Source: Ophthalmolycus amberensis
Taxonomy: Eukaryota; Chordata; Actinopteri; Perciformes; Zoarcidae
Length of the DNA stretch: 64,000 nt
Direction of reading: 5' to 3'
Assembly: GCA_024529925.1 (NCBI GenBank)
Contig: JAFEUB010001429.1
Span: 213,501-277,500 of the forward strand
In this document: positions 12,706-25,061 of the stretch, one piece after another
Position numbering within the stretch: position 1 is the stretch's first letter
Layout: the number at the start of each line of letters is the position of its first letter
Notes under the pieces: model-generated
What the model was told of the DNA's origin: nothing
The model's database searches: none
The model's input: the letters and a program-made list of their open reading frames with translations, nothing else
Translations under genes and position numbers: made by a program

Positions 12706-15067
12706 GAAATTTACTTTAACTAACAGTTACTACTCAAAGTTTGACTAGATCATGGGAGACACTGCCTTTAAACATCCGCTCCATAGGCCTGGAATTGATC
12801 CTGTTTTGAACTCTTTTTTTTTTTTTTTTTAAAGGCGCACGAACAGACCAACAGGAAGGCATCACATGGTTCATGGCTTGTTTTTCTTACCTACACCGCT
12901 TCTCCTCTAAGGCTGTTCTCCCCACATGCCTCCGATTCACTGGAGTGGGTGCAGGAATTATGGGGTTCTTTTGTTTGTTTTCTTAATCTCATTACTTCCA
13001 TTGGCTAATGAAGCCCTGCTCTAAAAGTTAGCGTATTATTTATTGTTGTGCACAAAGTCTATCTGCACCAGGCGTGCGAGCGTGCTCAGATGGATGCAGG
13101 GATTTAAACAAGCAGTCCAGGGGTGATAATAATAACAATAATAACCTTACATTTCTTTGGTCTCTGCAGTCAGGGTATAGCACAGCTGCTTATTAACCAA
13201 TATGTTCTCCTCCGATACTCTGTAGCCTCTAGGAGCACGCCGGACAGATCCGGCAATATACACGGACACCCGAGACGTACTGCCTAGTAACTCACATTAT
13301 ATGAATTCGATAGCACGCGTCTGTAGCCCTATATGGTAGTTGATGGGAGCAGTAAAACAATCTTTAATATCCTAGTGTGTTAGAACCGTTAATGATCAGC
13401 GCTGAGAGCAGTTCGGCTGTAACTCACTGTCCACTGCTGGCGCACACTTTAATTCTCATGCTATATGTGGACATGGGAGAGAAGTTCCTCCACAGCACCC
13501 ATAAATAACCACGATTCAACCGGTTTTCATACGCATGCCAGTTCTGTGACATCAGCTCGTGGATCCCGCAAAACTCACCACCTCGTCTGCTTCACCACCT
13601 TGTTTTTTCGGTAATGCCCCGATCACTTGTGATGGTTAACCCCTCGGCACGAGATCCCGCCGGCATGCGAGGGCCAACGATTAGTTAGCGGAGGAAGGGC
13701 TTTGGCGAGGCCGACGAGTGCAGCAAAACATGGCAAACGCGGCACGCTATGAGATCACGGACCGCCGGCCGGTTGGGTCTGTTGATGCTGCAGAAACCCT
13801 TTCAAGCCCCTTCAACATGTGGTTCCAATCAAGAACATCAGAGTCACACTGAGTTTTAAAAACAAGCGATGGTTCCATGTTCCATGTAAACGCTGGAGTC
13901 ATTCAAATCCTGAAGACGGCCTCATTAAATGCATCTTGACGTGCAGAAAAGCCGACACTGTGCTTAGGAGGCCACATAATTCAAAAGCAGGAAATGAAAA
14001 TCTACTTTGCTAACTATTTCAGTGTCAACTGTTTAAGATTAAAATCTTAACAGCATGTGACCGTGAGGTTGACTGTAAGTGCGGTAAAACAAATCATGGA
14101 TTTGACTCTATAACAAAAATGTTGTTCAGGTGGGAAATATTCAAGAAATCAAAGTGGTTTAAATGAAATACAGCCTATCACAGCCCATTTTCATTAGCTC
14201 AGTAAATGGTTTATAAGACCATCCACGGTTAGACTACAAGATGTTAAAAGCAACTCTCCACCTCCTCTTGCACATGCTCAGACGGAGACCAACAGCTGCC
14301 GGTCACACAAGAGGTAAAACAGCTTCTTTAATTCATAGAGTTTGGCCATCCTTTCTTCAAATGCATTATTCTACAGTACATCGCTATACTGAGAAAAAAA
14401 AAGCCATTACCGTATACTGAGAGCCATTCCGTCCAGCTGTGTACTTCCCACTACTGAAGTGTGAAGAAGGGTGCTGTTGTATTCATTAACCGCGCACACA
14501 AAAGGCAGGAGACGACTGCTTTTCAGCCTCTTGGAACAACCAACACAGCAAACAGGTTATTTTCTTCAGAACATGTTAGAAAACGAATGAGTCACTGATT
14601 GGAGACCGCTGTCCCTTTGACCCTCTGAACCAGGATACTGTACAGAGGTTCAGGCCACATGTAATCCATATTAGTCGCATGCAAGCACTGGGTCAGCTCT
14701 GAAGTCAGCATCACCTCTGAAGCGTAAATAAAACCTTGTATTACTAGACCTGTTAGTCTCCACATCAGTTAGAACGGTCAAGGTTTGTAGATGAGGGTTT
14801 ATTTCCCCTTAGTGGCTGACATACAGTAGAAGTGGTCGCCATTATATACAGGGTAAGGTTCTATCAACGAGAGGCTTAGTGTAACAACCATGCTGCAATG
14901 GTACGGTTGCATGATTCACTCGTTCATACCAAATCAGGCAGAAACACAGACAAGGACCAGGGTCAGAAAACTACGACCAAAAATGGTCAGTTGATACGCT
15001 GAGATGCGGTCTGGGAAAGGGCGTTGTCCATGAACCTCAGCGTGTTGCTTCATCTGGTGTTACACAT

Positions 15068-15081
15068 CCCCCCCCCCCCCC
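15068..15081. repeat. poly-C tract (14)
   Basis: Run of C lying 39 bp before a G24 run. The two tracts are complementary and could pair as a hairpin of up to 14 G:C pairs. Confidence 0.9.
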
Positions 15082-15120
15082 ATCCTTTTGTGCACAGGGA
15101 CAATAACAGCGTTTTGGACA

Positions 15121-15144
15121 GGGGGGGGGGGGGGGGGGGGGGGG
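15121..15144. repeat. poly-G tract (24)
   Basis: The longest pure G run in the window. It can form G-quadruplex structures and is a likely spot for polymerase slippage and length error. Confidence 0.9.
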
Positions 15145-18100
15145 AATCCGGTTACCTTCCCAACCACTGCCATAACAACATATGGAGGAAGCTCAGACAT
15201 GACAACAGGTCCATCTTCCCAATCTTCCTCTCCGTGCTGTTGAGACGCTTCAGGACACGGATTGCTAAGCAGTAAACATAGACACACATACTAAAAGCTA
15301 AGCAGACTGTTGAAATTCTGCTCGTTCACAAAGACATAATGTCCCATCGGTTTGGATTCATTGTGTGCAAACTCACAAAAAATCAACACGAAACTAAATT
15401 GTGTGCGTTTGTGTGTGTAGGAAAATAATCGCATCATCCCCCTCTTTTGTACATTCATTTACATACTGTGGGCGTAGAGGGGTCAAAGATCAGCCCCATC
15501 TCGAATCCCTTTGAGTGAGGACTCACAATGGGCAGGAGCTGAATGCTTTTAGCCTAGCGGGCAAAGGGGAGAGCGGCTCCTCCCCTGGTGCTGCCTTCCT
15601 CCATCCCTATACCCGCACCTCTCCTGCATCCTATTCACAGAGTTTAACATTTGTAAAGAATCTCGCAGCCTGCACTGTAACCTGAAGCCGTCTACTGCAT
15701 ATCAGTTTTCGACCGAGAGTAAGGCGAGCTGTGGAGGAGAGGAGAAGGAACGAATATAAGGCAAGGAAGAAAGAAAAAGCCCCTTGTGAAACAAAGAGAA
15801 AGAGGAGGAGGGGGTAGAACAAGAGCTCCACTAGTAGCCGTTTTATTGTGTCCCGGTCCATGGCAGAAAACGGCGGGGCTTCTTTCAGTCGTCACATTAA
15901 ACGACCCATCCGTCAGAAACAGAGTTCAGTGTGGTCCCTGCAGACCGGCAAAGAGGGGACACTTTCCACCGCGCTGGCCAGCACTCCTAAACCCATCTAG
16001 TGTAAATAAGATTTCCATTGGCACTCGCCATGCCCGGCATACAAACAAGGCCATAACATTCCACGGGAAGGAAAAACAATGGAATCAAAGGGCAGGGAGG
16101 ATTTTTGCGGACTAACCAAGCGTATCTAAGCAGAGAGTTTACTACCGTCTACCCTGAATAACGTTGTACATTATTTAAAAGTCCTACTTCATATAAAGTC
16201 CAACGGGGTTAATAGAAAGGGCATTAAATCAGATTCCTTCCTTGAAAAGTATAGTTGTTGTTTTCCGGTTGGGACTTGAGATGAGCCGGAAGCCTGCTGA
16301 TTAAGTATGCAGGCTTCTGTCAAAATAACAGCAGATATCTTAAAGTGTCGGCAGCTGGGCTCGCTAGCAGATATTGTGTTGCATCATGAGCTGGAAGGCT
16401 CGGGTGAGATAGGGGATAACATGACAGCTGTAGCGACCCGGGATACCAGGAAGACCTGGAAGCACAAACATTTGCCTTTCTGCCAGACTGGAATCCACAT
16501 TAGGAGGTCATCGGCATTACGCAAACCCCACCCCCCAACCACGAACCAAATATACGTGCCCCGGTGGCAGCTGTGCTCGAGGGTTCACAGCCCAAACACA
16601 AACAAGAGACAGGATGCTCAGAGATGGATGTACAGTACGACACACGATCCCCGACGGTGTGCCCGGGTTCAATGAAATCACCATTTCGTGACAGTCAGTT
16701 CAATGGAATCAAGCTCACTTTTAAAGTATATATACTAAGAAAGACGGGGTGGGGATGAGAAATGAGGCGCGTGGTAACACGAGAAAGCCCATTTGCGTCA
16801 TAAATCAATCACAATAACTTCACCAAGGCCATGTGATCTTACACCAAACAGTGAAATGTTTGATGTTGCCCTTGCATGTGTCCCACTCAATCAGGCTAAG
16901 GTCCTCTGCTAAAGTAGACCAGTGGGAGCCGAGCTTTCGAGATCAATGCAACATATGGAACACACCAAACTGGGAGGGAGTGGCGCCCAGGGGTTAAGAT
17001 TTTAACACGGACAGACAGCTGGTGCCGTGAGCTATGACAGCAGAGAATTCATATGGAATTCAATTCCCTTCTTTTACGGCTGTGGAATTGTGGGCAAATT
17101 GTGGATCTTCCCTGGGAAGACCATTAAAGGCTTTTTTTTCTTTTTATGGGTCTCCTTGCAGCGAGCACGCTTTAATGAGGGGCAATGTCCAGTCCCTGCT
17201 CCCCCTCTCTTTCAACAGCATGCTGCCTCAAAGCCCACATTGGACCCTCCGCTACATCAGGGACATCTGGCCCCTCCATCTACAAACATGGCTCATAATG
17301 GACCATTACCGAGTTCAGAGTCTGGGAAAATGCTTCGATTTATAGTTCCGATGTAGCCAAACCCAGAATCCTCTGTCTATCATGGCCACATTAGGTTATA
17401 CGAGACAGGAGGCCCATCAGACCTAATAAGCCTTATCCTTTCCAGAGGATGGCCATTAACCCCCCCCCCCCCCCACCACGCCAGCCCAGCCATCGGCTCC
17501 CAGTCGAGGAAATTAAACAAATGAATGGCGTCTTCAGTATTACAATCAAAAGCATATAATAACATGAAACTATGAGGCTCATTACAGCCCGACTCCATCT
17601 CCTCTCCTCTCCTCTCCGAGCAGAGCCCGGAAAAACTCAATTACAAATCAGTTATAAAAGAAGGCAGACATCCAATGTGTGTATTTAGTTTCACCCTTTC
17701 AGTGTCGGGCTCATATTCAGTCCTAGTATATACGCCTACATCTGAGCTGTCTTGAAGCGCGGGGGGGAGCCATTTCAGTTGCCCCTGACAACCCTTGGCT
17801 TTTGCCAAGTTGAGCCCTCTTCATTAGAGTTCCCCTCTTCTTCATTTCACTCTTCCTCCCTCCCTCTTTTTACTTCAGTTGGGGGTCTCCTGCTTTTATT
17901 AAGTCCCCTCCCCCCCTTTTGGTTACAAACACGACTGCGTTATCCGTGTCCAATCCAGTGGAGACAGCCTGAGGAAGTCAACATGGAGCCAATAGATTCA
18001 CTGTGGAGCTCCTAAGGCAGGCAACGCAAACACAACTATCACGGAGAGCTCAAAACAACTGTGGCAAGCTTTATTAATCTAAGGCAAGCAGATAAATATA

Positions 18101-20591
18101 TATATATTTTATTTATTTTTTTAGGAAAGAGCTGGTAATTTGAAAACGAAAACCTAACAATTCAACTGCAATTTCTCTTCACATCAGTGTGTTCAGATGT
18201 ATTGAGGCGTGACAGAGATGTTCCAGTGAACTGTTTTTCAATGAAATCTTTTTTTTTTTAAGGCCTTGGGCTGAAATGAAATGCTGGACTTGTGAGAGAG
18301 CCTCAGAGATACTCAAAGGTTTTCTTTTTGTACAAACACATTCATCTGTTCTCTGTTGACGTGGTGAGCAAAGAGGAAATTCAAATAACGAGGCCGAACA
18401 AGAACACAACAATCGATTGCGAGGTACTTTATTCCTCCCATTTGAGTTTCAGAATGAGGAAATATCAGCTCAGGAGAAAGCAATTAACACCTGCCAACAG
18501 CTTTTCACCGTCCTGTCCTGAGCCGCAGGTGTGAGGAGATCAATGTGTGACCTGACGAAAGACACACTGCCAGAGTAGTGCCAAACCGTCATTTCCCCTC
18601 TCTGATAGGCCATTCTTTATTTAGCCTAGCCTAAGGAGCTACGCTTAGCCACACCGCAGACAGACCAACACTAAAAATAAACCGATACCACCGGGCCAGC
18701 AGGTCACACGTTCACCGCGGCAAACTAGTTATTCCCCGACGGATATTATAGCCAGTCTTGAAATTAAACACATCAGACGGGGGGCGGGGGGGGGGGGAAA
18801 CAGGATGACGGAAAGGATTGAACGCGGTGAAAGTATGAATCACCACCTGTACAGCACTAGTTCTCCCACTCTTCCTTCTGCTCACCCAATGGCCGGAACT
18901 CTAGAAGTGACAGTGAATACCAACGTGAGCTGGTGTCTCTTGGGCTTCTGTACAGCAGGCGCAGCGTAGAATCAGAAATGAGCGACTTTGACAGAAAACA
19001 CAGGCTTATAGAAAGAAAAGGGTGAAGGATGAGCAGCAGAGGATTCAATGAATTTAGAGGTTGGAGGGGGGGTGGGCTTTCGATATGTTGGGGGGGGGTA
19101 GTTATTTGCTGGCAGCAGCGAGCCCTTCACCAACAAAGGGCCTTTCATATTTCCTGTGAACAGAGACTCCCATTAATCCCGGAGGGAGGACTCATCTGAG
19201 GCTTCTCCGCACATAAATTACTCTTCTTATGCCCTTCCTCCCGTTGCTGCTCAGGGTTTACAGCACGAAGAGTAAAAGGAAGAACGTAAGGGAGCCTGCC
19301 ACACATCCTTAATGTGTTAGGCCGCTCTTAAAGACACTTATGTCAGCACTAACTCATAACACGTGTGCCAACATTTGCTTTGCCCCTGAGACGCAGCCAG
19401 GAAAGCTGCGGCAGCCCCGTCTCACCACGTCCGTCCTCTCATTGCGTGTGTCTCTACGTCTCACTTCTGTCCGTCTTTCTCGTGTGGGAGGAGCCAACTC
19501 TGCCCAGCTGTCGCATTTCTGAGCAGATGAAACCCGCTCAGACGGGCAGAGTACATGCCAATCCCCACTTATCCCACACAGAGTGGACTTTAGCAGCGGT
19601 GCACAGCTGCCTGTGTACACATGCTCAGACCCCTTTGGTGGTCTGGTGGATGCCACGATAAGCGGCTGAGGGACCGTCGTCTCGCACCGAGACTGGTTTT
19701 GCGAACAAGTGGGGGAGAGAGACGGGGATGGAAAAGGAGAGAGAATGAGAGGGAAAAAAACAATTCCCATTTATGCATGTGCCCAGTGTCTGGACCGCCT
19801 TATTTCAAACAGACGCAAATCAATGTTGGTGCAATTGCATTTTCCGAGCACACCGCAAGACGGGCCAATAAGCGAAGGCCCGGGGGGGATCGGAGGATAG
19901 GTCGAGGAGAGGCTAGAAACCGCGTTGGCTGTGGCCAAAGCTCCATGCGATGCTGTTCCAGCTGTCAGCGGGGTCCAACACCTACTGCTGCGCACTCGTA
20001 CCCTTTAATGCCTGCAGCAGCCCTGTTCATAAGGTGCGCAGCGTGAGAGGCCTCTGGTTGGTAGGTCGTCCGCCCGTTAAAAGCCACAACGGCCTCACTG
20101 TTTGTCCTGTGAGACTGAACCGATTGTACTCGTCTGCGCCGCAAAGCTGTGGACCAATCATCTTCAACATGGGATGGTGTTAATATTCAAGTCTGAAGTC
20201 ATCCTTGCATTACATCCATAGTCTAAAATATGAAACAAGTGGATTCTTATTGTACTCAATCTCACGTCATCCAATTTCTATGACAAGAGTGTGTGTCTAA
20301 ATGAATAAGTAATAATGAATAAAGCTCATGAATAAATATCCCCCTTTCGATCAGCTAACCAATCTTTCAACGGCTGCATGAAAGAACAATGTGTGCCAGT
20401 GTTGCCCGCTACCGACGCTCTGCCCAGAATAAGCCCGGTGATACAGAACAAAGCCTTGTTTGTGTCCTCTGACCCCGGCCCTCCTCGACAACACATTCTT
20501 GGTGGGACAGAGGAGAAACATTCAAACGGGTTCACCACAGTTGTTGTTCTGCTAGTTATCCAATAAGATCGCCTTTAAAAGACCAGCCGCA

Positions 20592-20616
20592 CGTGTGTGT
20601 GTGCGTGTGTGTGCGT

Positions 20617-20651
<35 letters not shown>

Positions 20652-20653
20652 CG
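20592..20653. repeat. (GT)n microsatellite with GC interruptions
   Basis: GT array with scattered GC units, becoming pure GT toward the 3' side. It is the only long array here with GT rather than CA on the plus strand. Confidence 0.95.
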
Positions 20654-20889
20654 CACTAAGGCTGGGGGAGCTGCTTTAAACAAACACTAAATACTGAGGT
20701 AATAATGCCATGTCAACCTGATGGTTTCTGTTCTTGGCATTAAGTCATCATAGTTTACGTAATGGAGGTTCTTTGTTCTCGGCTCTTTTTCGCTAACATT
20801 ATCGTTGCTAGGGAGGGGCAATTTTTTGATCAAATACTTTGATATCGACATTGGTGCTGTTACAACGTATTTTTGAAAAATAATCATCA

Positions 20890-21062
20890 GTCATGATGAC
20901 TAAACGTGTAAAGGCAAATAGAAGAGCTAGAGCAGTCTGGTGATCACTCTACTGTAATGCAGCCTTTAACACACACAGGCCATATTACTGTATCCATATC
21001 CTAAGACGATATCTAGTCTCATATCATGATCAATAAAATATCGATATGTTGCTCAGTCCTAA
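20890..21062. mobile_element. fragment of a non-autonomous DNA transposon (MITE-like repeat)
   Basis: The text from 'CTGTAATGCAGCC' through 'AAGACGATATCTAGTCTC' to 'AAAATATCGATATGTTGC' and the end CAGTCCTAA closely follows a MITE-like repeat I recognise as very common in percomorph fish. That repeat ends in ...ATATTGCCCAGCCCTAA-type termini. The left end is not clear; a possible partner terminus lies near 20657. It has no coding capacity. The superfamily (hAT-like) is from memory and less certain. Confidence 0.55.
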
Positions 21063-22111
21063 TTGTACCTAAAAGGTTTCCAGGGATGTTTACCGACTCG
21101 TCCTCCAGAAATACGCAATCTTAAAGACTAAAAATGACTGCAGGGGAGCGGCCCCGACGTCCTCACCGAGTTGATGATTGACAGCTCCATCAACCACTTA
21201 CAGGGATGTTAAATCACTAAATACACCAGAGCACGATGAGTCAGGGAAATGCAATAAAGGTCTTAATCCATTACTAACACCTGTAACCACAGCGACATTT
21301 GCACTGCTCAAAGAACGGTGCCGCCACTAGCGCTCTGAAGTTTGGGGGTTTTTTTTTGTCAGCTTTCAGTTGCTCAAACAAACAAAAAGGTGTGATTTCA
21401 TCCATCAGCTTGTGATTAACCGACGGTGACTTTGTGTGCTTTTTTTCCTCCTGACAAACGTAGTGCCTTTGAGGAAAGCGCTCAGTGTAAAGTGCAACAT
21501 TGTCCCGCAAGGAGAACGCCCGACAGCTTTGAAAACGTGCCGGAGTTGAAACCTCACCTCCATCTCTACGAGGAACTGGCAACTCGCACCGAAGAAGGCA
21601 ACTCGCACCTCAAAGAGGGAGGGGGAAGGTGATGTTGCCGACTTCTAGTTGCGTTCTAATGCAAAAAAAAATAAATAAGCCAAGCGTTCTCTTTTCTCGC
21701 TTTCTTTTTTCAGCACTTGCTGAAGAAATACTCTTTTGTAACTGAACTGTGTGTGAACTGGAGCTTTGGAGTGACAACCATATTTGGCTGCGGTGCGATC
21801 ATACCCGGAGAGCATGTTACCCCAATCAGCTGGCACCCACTTGTCCACAGTCCACCCTCCAGCTATGAGCTTTTGCGATATGGAGCTTTTCTGGTCCAAA
21901 ATAGCCCTCCCACTCACACGTTCCACCGTTACCCACAGGCAGAGAGAACTTGTTTTTCTTTTTTTTTGTTGCACACGCTGTCCATTTTGATAAATAGTCC
22001 ACCTCAGCATGCAAATAAGTCCCCCACAAACACACGAGTGAGCCTCGCATTTACAAACAGCGCTCTCGAGCGCACACAATCCTCACGCATTAGTCCCTTT
22101 ACCTCATCCTC

Positions 22112-22139
22112 TGGCTTATCTGCAGCTGCAGATAAGCCA
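22112..22139. promoter_or_regulatory. perfect 28-bp palindrome: mirrored GATA sites around an E-box
   Basis: TGGCTTATCTGCAG (22112-22125) is followed directly by its exact reverse complement (22126-22139). The centre is CAGCTG, an E-box, flanked on each side by CTGCA and then by GATAAG facing outward on both strands. Each strand reads CTG, 8 nt, GATA, which resembles the composite site bound by TAL1/GATA complexes. It lies deep in intron 2 of the cadherin gene, a known type of location for enhancers. Binding is inference. Confidence 0.4.
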
Positions 22140-24148
22140 AACACTTGAAAACAATTCAACAAGCTGCTCTAAATGAATACTACGGAGGACGGCTGAAGCA
22201 CCATCCGTCTCCGTTCTTGCTCCCTTAATGAGGTTATAGCTGAGCCCACTTGTAATATCTGAGGTGTGTGTATGAACGGAACAAATGCGCAATATTAAAA
22301 ATGTCCTTAAAGTTGGACCTCAAGGGGGACAGAAGCACATTTACGGTACAAGTCCTTTGCTTTCTTTTTTATCCACCGGGATGAGATTGTGGTCCTATGT
22401 ACAAACAACGCATCAGGCAGAGATAAGCTTCTCCAGAGTTAATAAAAATGGTTTTAGTTGAATGCCACAAGGGAGCGGGTATGATTATAAACACAAGTAG
22501 AGCTGGAAAAAAACAACATCATAGCATGTTGTTCCAATATAAATGCTTGCCTCCCACCAGGTTTTTACAGACCGGGAGCTCTGGGGGAGGACAGGGCTGA
22601 AACAACATGCGCTCGCACGACGTTCTTTACATGCTTTATTTTATTCAAATGTTGTGCAGCTTCTCCCCCCTTTGTCTCACAGCTACGAACCAAAGCAAAT
22701 CACAATGCTAAGACCCACAACGGCAAAAAAAACAAAACAGATTTGGGTTTGAAATGAAACGGCAAAGTCTCGTCGCGCAAAATCGCCTTTGCGTCGAAGC
22801 TTTGATTAGTGAGTCCACAAAATCCCTCATCTGATAACAATGACCTCGGCTGAAGATGTGCTTCTGTAATGCGTTTTGTGCTCCAAGTGTTAATCAGTCG
22901 GGCATTTCACGCACCGCGCCCGGATCTCTCCCAGACACAGCCAGGGAAGCATTCCCATTGACTGTATCTCCTGCTATCAACTGGTCAAACGGTGTAAAAA
23001 AAATGAAAGTAATGATTTAAATGAAAGAGAAAACTGGAGAGTGAAGTTGCGCCCCTCGGTTTGATTCAAAGCCCAGCTCCTTAATAAGCCCAATTCATTT
23101 CCCTGCTGGGTCTCGCTCCCTCTATCACTAGTGACAGGCGTGAAAGGTCAATAACCTTGGCTCATAGCCCTCATATGGTTAGCAATGCCATAAATTATTG
23201 GTCGACGCCGTTATTTCCGAACTCTTCCAAGTCGGCCGAAGAAAGCTTATCTTCTACAAAGGTCACAGTGCTTAGAACACTTAGTGAGAGAGTGAAGGGC
23301 TGACACATGATCTATATAAGATTGAGTGCGTTGCACTTTGGCGGAATCAGATGGACGGGAATGCTGGTAAACATTCGGAAACCTGCGTTACTGTTGCCAA
23401 GCTCGCGGTGCACAGTAAGAAGTCTCCAGGAAAACAGCATCACCTTTACCCCATAATGCAATGCAACAGAGTGTTTGTGGAGATTCTCCACAGATCCTAA
23501 GAGATCGTCTCGCTTCGTCGTGTTAGCAGCTAACAGCAATGCTTTTGACATGTCATCGTCGTATAGTCTCCACGTTTTCATGCAAATGTAACCTTTATGT
23601 TGCCAAACTGTGAGCACGGACACTGCATTGGATTGAAGACATTTATTCATTGCAATTTATAGAGAAATCTCCTGCTAATACAAACAAGCAATATCATTGT
23701 CAAGTACGAATGAGATGTGAATGTAAATATTGATTTGAACACAATTAATCCCGCAGCTCTAACGGACGGCTTCCACCGGCTCACAACCTCAACGAGCGAG
23801 ATTTTACCTGCCTAGCCAGGATGACAGAGCAGAGAGCCGAGACAAAAAAAACAAGAAGAAGCTGGTGAAGACATCTGAATTGTTGTGACGAAGTCTTTAG
23901 TGCAACTTGATTTACGAACGCAGCCACTTTCGAGCAACTGGTGACACAACCGTTGTTGTATCATCTCCACAATACCCTTCATTGTGCTCACAACTTGAGG
24001 CAGGAAGTCGTTTACAACAGGAGAAATTCAAATCAAAATGACAATTAAACTGTTAGTGCCATATGCCTTTGTCTGAGCTCATTTGTTCAGACACGACATG
24101 TTTTGGAAATTAGCAGGCCTTCATCTTGTAGCAGCAGTTACACACACA

Positions 24149-24161
24149 CCCCCCCCCCCCC
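24149..24161. repeat. poly-C tract (13) after a short CA repeat
   Basis: CACACACA passes directly into 13 C. Confidence 0.85.
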
Positions 24162-25043
24162 AAGCTCCAGGCAGTGCTACAGGAAATAAAGTGGCGACAT
24201 GCTGCACGCTCTTTAATGCCTCAGTAAATATCGACGGAGGCAGAGATAATATAAACTCAGACAACGCGGGCCGCAGAGCGATGTGTAGCTCGCTGCCGCG
24301 GCGTGCGCTCAAATGGAGATATTGCTGCGGGTCAATCATAATATCCACGCAGTGATGGCAGACACTGGTGTCAGCAAGACCTGGTAACAGTAGATCACTT
24401 GAGACAAGTAATAGGACGGGCTACATATGCTTATGTGATGAGTCAACGGCTCGGGAGGGGTGGCGGTGGGGCGTTCCCAGTCGACCAATCCAATCAATAT
24501 CGAATGAAAAGAGGAATTTACTGCAAGTTAAATAATGATATTCGTTATATCTTGAGACACACACAAAGCAAAGGTTAGCGTAAAAAACAGCTTATGGTAA
24601 AAAAAAAAGAAGAAAAACACAAGTTCCAAAAGACCTCCGACATCCATCCATCACGACATACTACCAACACCAATAAAATCCCACATCACACTCACTGCCG
24701 AAGTCCGTGGAGCGACCAATGTCACCCCAAGAGACAAACTCAGAGACAAAGAATGAAGCACTAAATGCTGCAGTACTGTCCTTGCATTATCAATTAAGTC
24801 GCATCAATCATTGTACAGAGCCAAGAGCGCTGCTCCATCTTAAAGCTCGCGTGGAGGGAGGGCAGGGAGCGGTGGAGGTGATAGAGGGCCGGATAGGAAG
24901 GAGGATGCATGGAGAATGTCACGAGATATGACCCAGTGACTCATCAGAGGCCGGTGTCCAGAGAGGCGCTGCTGCGTTGAAATTGAAGCCCCACCACCGG
25001 AACACAATAGTCGGCGTGGCCCCCAGCAGGAGGCAGACGTCTT

Positions 25044-25061
25044 CCCCCCCCCCCCCCCCCC
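25044..25061. repeat. poly-C tract (18)
   Basis: Uninterrupted C run in otherwise unique intron sequence. Confidence 0.9.

Noticed and set aside
23650..23762. Text ending in 'ACAATTAATCCCGCAGCTCTAA', like the end of a DNA transposon
   Set aside because: Similarity to a known type of terminus is too short and no partner end was found.
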